A stretch of 64,000 nt of DNA from Mycoemilia scoparia (Eukaryota; Kickxellomycota; Kickxellomycetes; Kickxellales; Kickxellaceae). The position numbers were made by a program, and so were the translations under genes. The notes under the pieces were generated by a model. The model saw only the letters and a program-made list of their open reading frames with translations, made no database searches and was not told where the DNA came from. The stretch spans positions 1-64,000 of the forward strand of contig JANBPU010000054.1 of assembly GCA_027575805.1 (NCBI GenBank). Direction: 5' to 3'. Positions 59,101-64,000 of the stretch are shown here, piece after piece (the first letter of the stretch is position 1; every line of letters begins with the position of its first letter).

Positions 59101-62100
59101 GATTCGACAAATAACGGTGATGATGATAGTTGGATGAAGTTGACCGATTTGCAAACTTTGGTTGCAATCAAACATGCACTTACCACATCCAAATCCTCTG
59201 CAGGAACCCCCACTTCCATGGTTACTTTGTATACTCGATTCTTGATCCTACTGCTCAAACATGTTCAACAAATAGCTTACACAATAGGCTACTTGAGCCC
59301 CGAAATTGTGATTGGAATTGATAACATTCTTTCCGAGATGTTCAACATTTGGCACTGGGCTGAAGAACAGAGAAAGAAGAAGGAAGCAGAAGAATCTTCG
59401 TTGTATAAGACTCGGGATTATGAAAATGAGGATATGAGTGATGCGGCAATTGCAGAGAGAGAGCTGATGGAATTGTTCCCTTCATATGAAGACTCGTTTG
59501 ATGATGTTGCCGATGTGGATGAACTCAATTGTAGTGATAAAAAGACTGGGGCCAATGAAGGTAGCCAAGCTAAAAAGAAGAAGGGAGGCGTTCCCGGAGT
59601 AATTAATCCAGATGTGTTGACCGAGTTAGTAAAGACTCATCAGGACATGATTAGTTTGTTATCTTCTGGACCAATCACTTCATCACAGCTATCTGGTCAG
59701 GAACGCAGGGATAGTCTAAAGACACTTGTTAGAGAAACACAAAATGTATGTTCGCTGATATTTAGCGCCTTGGATAATACTGATATTGGCGGTAGTGGTG
59801 AAGATGGACAATACTTATTGCCTATGGATGAAAGCACTGACAAACAGCTCAGAATTTCCCATGCCATAGCAACAGCCATTAACCAACTTGAATCTTTCGA
59901 TAACGCCCAGAGTGCTGTGGATACATCCTACAAGTTTGCAAAGTCCAAGAGATCGATAAACAAAGTGACAAAGCCATACAACTTTTATAAGGATCCCAAC
60001 GCTTCCGAGTGCGATAAACTTTGTGGAGTTGTTGGGCCTCTCAAGAAACGTATCGCCCAACTGCTTTCTGCCTGGCCCGATCATCCCGTTCTTCAACAAA
60101 TCCAGCAACTCGCTGACCGAATTCTCTCATTCTCAGTTGACTCTCCGGTTGCCCGGCTACTTACTGGCATAGAGATGTTGTTCCAGAAATCTCAAGAGTG
60201 GCAGCTCTATGCTAGCAAAGATGTGTCAATCAAGGACGAACTTGACCAGATTTCTGCCCAGATTGTGGCATGGAGACAAGTGGAGCTGAACACTTGGCCA
60301 CATCTATTGAAGTTGCAAGAAGTTGAAGCAGCAACCAATTCACATTCATGGTGGTTTAACTTATATTCTACACTAGTCCTAAGCGAAGCTGGAGCTCAAG
60401 GCCATGATAGTACATCGGGCGGAAAGGCTGTATTGCCTTCAGATGTTGTCTCATTAATTGACCAGTTCCTTCAAATGTGTCCAGTTGGTGAATTTGAAGA
60501 ACGATTGAATCTAATCTCAACGCTCCATTTACATCGCCAAGCCAAAAACCAACTATTGCCACTCAATGGAGAATCGAATAGCAATGGTGATGGGATACTG
60601 TATGCCATTGATAATTCAGTTCGTCATTACTCCCAGTTCATTCCTACTCTACGCAAACATCTTGAAATGTGTCGCGCTCCGATTTCAAAGAATTTGGCCG
60701 AGTTTGTAAAGATTTCCACATGGCGTGATGTCAATCCAGCAGCTCTAAAGGAAAGTGCGCAAAAGACTCATCGCAACTTGACCAAATATGTGAGAAAGTG
60801 GCGTGAGATTTTGTGTCAACCTATTAATCAAATCATTGAGAGTGATATTACTCAGTATGTATCGAATGCTGGTGAATCTGAACGTGTATTTAGTGCTCTT
60901 ACTACACCCAAGAAGGCAACTAAGCAGAGTAAGCGGAAATCGAAAAGGTCCAAGAAACCAAAGAAAGATTCTACTGGTGAAAATTTGGAGGATGCAGATG
61001 ATCAAACAGGGTCATATCCTGGAACAGCCAGCAGTGGTCTATTGGATGTTGAGTATAAGCCAATTCCAGAATCACTCAAACAAATCGTGAGCAAAGGATC
61101 TACTGCTCAGACTGTGGAGACACTTGCTAAATTGGACAAGAATCTGGAGATGCTCCAACGCAGGTGCTCAAAAGAACCCACGCTTTCAAACCAAATATCG
61201 TGGGAGCAATACATCACAGATCGGGATCCGGCGTCTAGTGAAACAGGTCTTGACAAGACTTATGCTTCCCCATTAATGGAGTTTGGTAAAGAAATTGCCA
61301 GAACCATTCATAAATTCCAGACTATGCAGACACCGCATGAGATTGCCAACAAAGCAGAAATTTTGCTTAACCAGCAAGGTAGTAATAGCGATGAAAATAC
61401 TGATCCAGCGATGAAAGTCAAGAAGGGTAAGCGAATGATTCAACTCATGGCTAACAAAAAGAGCAAGAATGATACTGAGGATGGCTCGACGATGATTACC
61501 GAAGAGGAAGCCAAGGAAGCACAGAGACAAGCTATCAAAAATTTCTGGGCTCATCAGAAACAGGTCAAACATAAGGTTATGGTCGACATGCTGAGGGAAA
61601 TGAAGAAACTTGGGTTGAATCCACACTTTTCTCGCAAAGCAAACTCCTATACCAATAATAAGGCTTCTGCAGCTGCTGCCTCTTCCGAAGAACAAAAAGG
61701 AAAAAAGGAAGACCAAAAATCAAATACTCAAGATTTTGTCCATCTTACCAAACCTGCCTTTGAGTTGAATCAGTTTAACCAAACACTCGAAACATTCTGC
61801 AAGCCATTTGTATCTGTGGCTGATGCTGGAAAATCACAAAAGCAACCATTGTTGAAGTTTGACCATGATGGTTTGATTATGGCCAGAGATGAACTTTTGG
61901 TTTCTGATAAAGCATTCTATGAGATCCACTTGCTTGTACAAAGACTTAGAGCTTCTGCTTTATCACCATCTCTAATTGCTCCACAAGACCTTACTCCAAC
62001 CCAGATATCAAGGATCGTCAATATGATGGAACATTCTGTACATTTGGTTAGTGAAGAACGGAGGGTTGGTGTTAAGGCTATTTCGCAAGCAGGTGACTGG

Positions 62101-64000
62101 ATTCGACTTGTATCAGCAGTTTGGCAGTCGCTATCCATTGAAAATCAGCATCAAGAGAATGCCAACACCAATAATAATACTGCCACTTGGAAATCGTTCA
62201 AGGCATTCAGTGATAGCAAACATTTATTAGACAGAATTGAAGAAACTTATAACCAAATGATCTTGGCTATCGAACTTGTTGATCAAGCAAAAGGTTGGCA
62301 GTCCTCATCAACCACTGATGATCAAAAGTTGCCTTTGCTTGAAACTCTTCGCTCGACCCAGAAACAACTATCAGGCCTAAAAGACAGAGCAGCCAACTTG
62401 TTTGCTAAACACGTATTGTCAACAAGATCGCTCCAAAATGAGTCGTTTGATATTTCGGAGATTGATTTCCTTTTGAATTATTTGCCTGATCTCAATCAGT
62501 TGTATAATGACCTTGTCAAAGGATTGAACGATGCTAGAGATTCTTTGACTCGACTTTCAGCCATGTATCCACAACTACTGCCATGGTTTGGTGATCTTTT
62601 ACCAATGGTCGAATTCGCACTTTCCAAGAGCACTAATTCTAATGGCAAGGATTCCACAAAGCCATTGACTACCAAGAAAGAACAGCAAGGCTCTTCACCA
62701 GGTAGCAATAATGGTTATGTGGATGAATTGACAGAACAGATACATAGGGTATGCCACGCTCTGATGGTCTTGCTACAAGCTTACTTTGAAGAATGCTCTC
62801 AATTCCGTTCCCAAACCTCATCTTCCAACAGCAGCAAAGACAATGATGGCCAAGATGGTAGTATGAGCGAGGGCGAAATCAGGAATAGATCAAAACACTA
62901 CTCTCGGTTAATCCAACATCTTCAACTCTCAAAAATGACCCAACATTTCCATAAACTAACCAAAGTCATTTCCGGGGCTGCCACTTCTTCTATCTCTTCT
63001 GGTCATAATAGCAGCGAGATTTTGGAATATATAAAATGGATATTATCTTGTCGTGCCAAGCCATTGATTGCACAATACACTCTTATTGTCCAACATACCC
63101 TCATACAATACATTCAACATCATTATCGATTCTCGTATTGTACAAGCACATTGCTTCGGACATTTACTTCGGTCTTGATTAAAGGAATTCGCTCACCAGC
63201 TGAACAGCAAGCTCTTGAAGAAGATGGTGAAGGCGAAGAAGGTGATGAAGGTACAGGAAAGTTCGAATCTGGCACTGGAATGGGTGAAGATAATACTGAA
63301 GGAGCCAAAAATGTGTCCGATGAGATCGAAGATGAAGAACAAGTGCTTGGCACAAAAGATGAGCAGCAGCAACAGCAGGATAATAATGAAAACCAGCCGA
63401 GTCGTAATGAAGATGCAATTGAAATGGAAAATGATTTTGCGGGCGAACTTGGTGAGGCTGATCTTGAAACTGATGATGACGATATAAGTTTACCGTCGGA
63501 TAGTGAGGGTGAGGAGGATGATATGGATGAACAGATTGGTGATGTTGATCTGGATGATCCAACAGCGTTTGATGAAAAGCTTTGGGAAGATGATGGTGAA
63601 GATGACGATGAAGATGGTAAACCTGAATCTAAGCAGTCAGAGGAGAAACAGGTTGAGCAGAAAGCAAGTCAAGGTAAAAAGGACCAGGATTTGGTTGCCA
63701 ATGAAGATGATGAGGAAGGTGATAATCCTGAAGCGAATCAAAAAGATGGAAAGGATTCGAACGAAATGGATCAGGAAGAACAACAACAACAGCCGGAGCA
63801 GCAAGATCAGAACGATTTCAATGCGTCCCCGCCTCCTATGGCAGATGTTGAAGATGCTGGTGAACAGTTTGAGTTGCCTGATGATCTTGACTTTGGTGAC
63901 GACGATGATAATGATGAGGGTGGCGATAATGAGAAAAAGGAAAGCGAAGATAAGGACGATGGAGAAGACGAAGAAGGTGGTAAACAAAAGGATGAGGACA
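47116..64000 (+). CDS. MDN1: midasin, AAA+ ribosome-assembly ATPase (3' end beyond window)
   Basis: A single open frame from ATG 47116 to the window end, more than 5,600 codons without a stop or intron. Six AAA+ units have Walker A at about residues 500 (GLTGSGKT), 890 (GETGTGKT), 1381 (GPTSAGKT), 1685 (GETGCGKT), 2178 (GSPGVGKT) and 2516 (GQSGVGKT). Walker B regions include LLDEVNLA, LVLDELNLA, LLDEISLA and LLDEINLA; AAA1 has FEDIDLA and AAA6 the degenerate LLVDRANLC. A long helical linker follows (to ~63,200), then a strongly Asp/Glu-rich stretch from about 63215. The C-terminal MIDAS domain must lie beyond the window. Role: with Rsa4 and Ytm1 substrates, it removes assembly factors from pre-60S particles in nucleolus and nucleoplasm. 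It is already longer than yeast Mdn1 (~4,910 residues). Poly-Asn, poly-Ser and poly-Gly runs account for part of the extra length. Confidence 0.96.
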   Translation, partial: MNNSSRSSSSINSSRQTSAKKEVRKKEKESSFDISQKLKHIHLDEEDLQNNNNNNNNNITKENDKAVTENEETSLNNLPPTLDPFSVNLPEAIKTLIKEIENPQVSSDIALPKQAKRLIKSLKEWLKNPNREQADKVLNWLSALLLIDGFYNNKISKSHILGDQQPPNWIQIEANKSICTKILEIFRPLIIDLVARWVVPEAPIQVFSYLSDNTTSTADSEDDDDQQYIWSKCVAYATGLIISTTPQIKRLVMAFFTKSPAPFSIPTTNNKKKKMMKSNQHIQELLTLYRLLNAIPELLDSTSSKWNWYDYLYAGFNDSDPMVRYLSCECYSLVYGLSEGGKQELLANKFSQDSITTSLDLAKIRVQVLVGEQMRISQMNENMLKKAQEFSGSGKIWIAFTNNNNNNNDNSDDEDDDSNSDGNVIEKVPWVSENNLSDCTVNVSGMLLPRLISNNNHHTTTPTTTANVDNNKLVHTQTTAQNLQKMALASSLSSPILLTGLTGSGKTALIEELARLTGNELITIHLGDQTDSKVLLGTYTTTSQPGNFEWLPGVLASAVKLGKWVVFEDIDLASGEVISVILPLLESGELFIPSRGERIKAHSQFLLFATRSLLPSNRGRGGKAQPRRGVSATTDSMLSSSFWSKIDIEPLKRNELCDVIRGRFESLGPVASTLVDVFMKVSDPSSNSSSSSSTASIVETGDNDGQEMVVENTSTMTSGGGGGGGGGIGRFMSARDLLKWCHRVDHLIRQSSGNGNSSSGSSLAIQTRGSDFYLNEEGRQWLFQEASDVFCGMEPSYPAWLSMLKIIGTALGIPTERVDHFVEREVPNFDRSETRVKIGRCTLLRRSAAKSSQQATAGAERPFAETRHARKLMERIAVSAKLNEPVILVGETGTGKTTVVQRLADLLHQKLVIVNLSQQSDSSDLLGGFKPVDAKTLVVPLKEEFDGLFEKTFSLRSNAAYVESVRTAYGARNWKRLIKLFREACLRAYKLIDKANAAAMKIESTKDSQGSSDVVTKEKGSDKKSPKKERDDTTAADDSSGKPKRQKKSSGKSSRQLKINPEILEFMWKQFERDVISFEAQMEQTDKHLVFSFIEGTLVKAIKQGDWILLDEVNLASPETLESLSGLLQGASRSILLAERGDSKPIPRHPNFRIFACMNPATDVGKRDLPPGLRNRFTEYYVHPPDSNQDDLLALINCYLDRFVRTTPFMSNRVADFYREAKRLSGDHLIVDGAQQRPHYSLRTLSRALTFARDQAPVYSIRRALYDGLYMTFVTQLENESQKKLVAKLQSILFKDDKNINVNQVLSLAPAQPPNPSNSGNSHNNPNPPFIKYGGFWLQTGPIPINSDETKHYILTPSVEYNLHGLARAVMCGLYPVLIQGPTSAGKTSMIEFLAKQTGHKFVRINNHEHTDLQEYLGSYVSQSDGKLVFQEGVLVNALRNGHWLVLDELNLAPTDVLEALNRLLDDNRELFIPETQEVVRPHKHFRLFATQNPAGLYGGRKALSRAFRNRFVELHFGDLPQNELETILTARCEIAPSYAKKLVMVYKKLTEQRQQSRVFEARHGYITLRDMFRWASRGAIGYQELAEHGYMILAERVRNVDEKEVVKKALEDVMRVKIDEADMYSFERLNQLPEYKGYLALKDFANGSGGEQQLPRLAWTHAMRRLFTLVSLCLRHHEPVLLVGETGCGKTTVCQVLSAVRKQCLHMVNCHQNTETSDLLGGQRPLRDRSRIMHEAQQRLIDVLVELGKRLPVVAQIVNEAITQNSGDGDEGASIEELPFDNLKAIWARMVDKKGPTFSSIQELLNNPLDSHQELTSKVNAMVDLLSRSNMLFEWCDGPLVQAMKNGDLFLLDEISLADDSVLERLNSVLEPSKFLMLAEKAGESGGLEVEPILGADGFEFLATMNPGGDYGKRELSPALRNRFTELWVPAISGRSDLEQILSERLTEKLQSVSLPSDHSIPEKSSVSGCVNLVLDFVEWLVKTLVPSVSGGSGSSTKGDEVAALSIISLRDYLAWTDFIACTSHIFGMGQAMAHGGCLVLLDGIGSHAALGGAFSSQNIKQQIKNKCVSKLISMTKSLPGNHNNGDGGIQHSLVGLVDASELIKQNNIQSLGSLIEKKQQSQDGQKTLIGVNPFWVPIGSLKPKRDDFAFQAPTTFDNFVRVLRGLQITKPILLEGSPGVGKTSLISALAKLTGNNLVRINLSDQTDLMDLFGSDLPVEGGAPGEFAWRDAPFLQAMQNGDWVLLDEINLASQSVLEGLNACLDHRGTVYVSELDKYFSRAPDFRLFAAQNPIHQGGGRKGLPKSFINRFTQVYVNALDRDDLLLICTHLYGHAFSNEVIQNVLDFNYAMHERTMSSRQFGRDGSPWEFNLRDVARWLEIASASKRTDGSFPARAVNDGDVTTTKPSRPLLAPIGYFARLMYVDRMRTRQDRDQVVHLYKEIFGEKDIHQLTETPRFSLTKSALQAGHAVMPRQSVSNGPTNSTVNIDILKSQLGPLESVMHCLSMSWMPILVGQSGVGKTTLVRWLAKATGNRLVEFSMNSGVDTLELLGGFEQVDLIRHISRILDLSFQVLQSLEYKITIENSGVAVTKSDSLVSLQKLFSLINSEKSKAPTGELFSLMDDLLSQLRSLSGSIHHSISDEFSNDHDNNSATTGVIHKLENIASQLEMVKDVARKGVTGQFEWVDGALVEALEHGHWLLVDRANLCNPSVLDRLNGLLEPKGVLIMNERGMVNGKVKIIKPHPNFRIIMTVDPRAGELSRAMRNRGTEICMLPLQQQQQMNRQQGTGTNNCLLDWYLIAQSNGVNGLGVTKRLLESVKLEETSSKMAAAVVDERYFVMSCRFIAEKLQRGVPLPVVVVDNEDGKSKSFEEGIFSNMLLWLSRLPKINRLDSSDIISLLGQIGLAQFSESDLLLSSGTNDKSDQTTALQDLSQGLLNAIISLASYPGSSVEADKLRVQIEAVNELISSSNQMNDPQYQNLLEEFYALISDHPVTKCLGSCTQSLLCQAGLLSTGTEDIPLDLELCKPISQLLEIADNDDSLKNDVTWKFGRDLQKALFQLLLLLIQRNCFKKKSESKDILPTKGSHLETPKSMSHLRQAYLYYATEGQRMTSTQLSHSILASVYPMLESVNDLVDWWQSVLVGLAQDAHHYPQVTTDQVLLKVTSSIQALITYRGQIWNILKQSSGSNVNVSNMSANSEWIQKTIKYIHEALHSSGLLSLLESNGDSVVDAKPLDNAIYHVDNVCSQMDQTGLFVSRAIWKNSHPVTLSDPELRDLEQRLLDISKDLNTLDNEDGDEKKEWQNWITEGLATIYTLADQGKQERIQGHVANTYYSDRARLVKALSLLVDNMESKKDSTSNKKPHSPNEDYQDTQIQLSATPHSFVEHVSVLKIQSFITQLLSLITNLPDVGSDCQISNEELSVYGQICDNITKRVLTTLGSVKLDINIVRSSLKDQIITATRLLYNFQRLSWLLEGYQSRTFNATDSDRIWHFIRQVKAIITDLIAPLHNILWQPFPELTVDGSPIIETESATRSNAMAISYIPPSGSSSAIETATLTPLMWSLAIASKNVPLHGRLDLFTNNQELLIACVKKISSPSAVEYQGHQQMSCVQQGNTEDVPSFVLGVLNSCSEAMGHITHLLWIVSTIASVDNIKLKNTLHTATKTLSNMICIVSSRNGLRSDDGQLSNACKEWAISVEQALAILPSNSSSAILRAIREAFKSAFNLIRELFVDEGLCQAAAVTAWIKKKPRLNTASARVSINTSLMMIVALVPETPIDPAIRSQAQWNLFKDQLSELKSDKLAHELIERYRTGNDSSNDKIRRLDEQISYKVQEISKAEIEVVYRPSSQTSVLAKKIKSRNDGGRSFNVLWKEMRMLVDGPLAFTKVSELFELATATTATSASPIVRFISREQAIQRSLAQAIQRVEHHYYDGYRDIAQVWITWLQKFRQGLQKLGFAAQQTMVHNDPVSERVFRSVTEWLPRYPYSLGLFSLQDSTNNGDDDSWMKLTDLQTLVAIKHALTTSKSSAGTPTSMVTLYTRFLILLLKHVQQIAYTIGYLSPEIVIGIDNILSEMFNIWHWAEEQRKKKEAEESSLYKTRDYENEDMSDAAIAERELMELFPSYEDSFDDVADVDELNCSDKKTGANEGSQAKKKKGGVPGVINPDVLTELVKTHQDMISLLSSGPITSSQLSGQERRDSLKTLVRETQNVCSLIFSALDNTDIGGSGEDGQYLLPMDESTDKQLRISHAIATAINQLESFDNAQSAVDTSYKFAKSKRSINKVTKPYNFYKDPNASECDKLCGVVGPLKKRIAQLLSAWPDHPVLQQIQQLADRILSFSVDSPVARLLTGIEMLFQKSQEWQLYASKDVSIKDELDQISAQIVAWRQVELNTWPHLLKLQEVEAATNSHSWWFNLYSTLVLSEAGAQGHDSTSGGKAVLPSDVVSLIDQFLQMCPVGEFEERLNLISTLHLHRQAKNQLLPLNGESNSNGDGILYAIDNSVRHYSQFIPTLRKHLEMCRAPISKNLAEFVKISTWRDVNPAALKESAQKTHRNLTKYVRKWREILCQPINQIIESDITQYVSNAGESERVFSALTTPKKATKQSKRKSKRSKKPKKDSTGENLEDADDQTGSYPGTASSGLLDVEYKPIPESLKQIVSKGSTAQTVETLAKLDKNLEMLQRRCSKEPTLSNQISWEQYITDRDPASSETGLDKTYASPLMEFGKEIARTIHKFQTMQTPHEIANKAEILLNQQGSNSDENTDPAMKVKKGKRMIQLMANKKSKNDTEDGSTMITEEEAKEAQRQAIKNFWAHQKQVKHKVMVDMLREMKKLGLNPHFSRKANSYTNNKASAAAASSEEQKGKKEDQKSNTQDFVHLTKPAFELNQFNQTLETFCKPFVSVADAGKSQKQPLLKFDHDGLIMARDELLVSDKAFYEIHLLVQRLRASALSPSLIAPQDLTPTQISRIVNMMEHSVHLVSEERRVGVKAISQAGDWIRLVSAVWQSLSIENQHQENANTNNNTATWKSFKAFSDSKHLLDRIEETYNQMILAIELVDQAKGWQSSSTTDDQKLPLLETLRSTQKQLSGLKDRAANLFAKHVLSTRSLQNESFDISEIDFLLNYLPDLNQLYNDLVKGLNDARDSLTRLSAMYPQLLPWFGDLLPMVEFALSKSTNSNGKDSTKPLTTKKEQQGSSPGSNNGYVDELTEQIHRVCHALMVLLQAYFEECSQFRSQTSSSNSSKDNDGQDGSMSEGEIRNRSKHYSRLIQHLQLSKMTQHFHKLTKVISGAATSSISSGHNSSEILEYIKWILSCRAKPLIAQYTLIVQHTLIQYIQHHYRFSYCTSTLLRTFTSVLIKGIRSPAEQQALEEDGEGEEGDEGTGKFESGTGMGEDNTEGAKNVSDEIEDEEQVLGTKDEQQQQQDNNENQPSRNEDAIEMENDFAGELGEADLETDDDDISLPSDSEGEEDDMDEQIGDVDLDDPTAFDEKLWEDDGEDDDEDGKPESKQSEEKQVEQKASQGKKDQDLVANEDDEEGDNPEANQKDGKDSNEMDQEEQQQQPEQQDQNDFNASPPPMADVEDAGEQFELPDDLDFGDDDDNDEGGDNEKKESEDKDDGEDEEGGKQKDED

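Overview
The window reads as a nuclear scaffold from a fungus. The evidence is short GT-AG introns (about 95-460 bp) in several genes, secreted proteins with signal peptide plus dibasic (kexin-type) sites, a PIN-like carrier pair of the fungal ECM3-like type, a MOB2 scaffold, a BUB1/Mad3 checkpoint protein and an Argonaute. Intergenic DNA is AT-rich and long (often 1-3 kb). I cannot place the species. The non-compact genome, Argonaute and repeat content would fit an early-diverging (zygomycete-type) lineage, but that is an inference. There is one assembly gap (18019-18116).

Layout. 1-1371: MITE-bearing intergenic DNA. 1372-7235 (+): DHX29-like DExH helicase, three exons. 7534-8953: three MITEs, two of them bracketing a small two-exon ubiquitin-like gene (minus strand). 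9346-14509 (+): BUB1/MadBub checkpoint kinase, three exons. 14510-17620: long stretch with no supported gene. 17621-18619 and 21328-22404 (+): two paralogous secreted repeat proteins sharing a short two-cysteine domain. 23264-24130 (+): small divergent protein kinase. 24422-26510 and 29305-31811 (-): two auxin-efflux-carrier (PIN-like) paralogues with the same intron layout. 31812-35805: gene-poor, one MITE and two copies of a decayed repeat. 35806-38376 (+): Argonaute with an intact catalytic tetrad. 39174-40166 (+): orphan 330-residue protein. 40795-42465: MITEs, a second copy of the ubiquitin-like gene and a third decayed repeat. 43047-44112 (+): MOB2, four exons. 44396-45802 (-): AIF/FSP1-like flavoprotein oxidoreductase. 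47116-64000 (+, runs off the end): midasin (MDN1), one uninterrupted reading frame of more than 5,600 codons.

The recognised genes are mostly unrelated housekeeping functions: translation initiation, spindle checkpoint, morphogenesis signalling and 60S ribosome export. They do not form a cluster. The unusual biology lies between them. A MITE family has at least eleven copies. A previously unlisted pair of small ubiquitin-fold-like genes was duplicated together with an adjacent MITE, and their exons have diverged far more than their intron, which suggests diversifying selection. The two secreted repeat proteins share an unfamiliar two-cysteine module.
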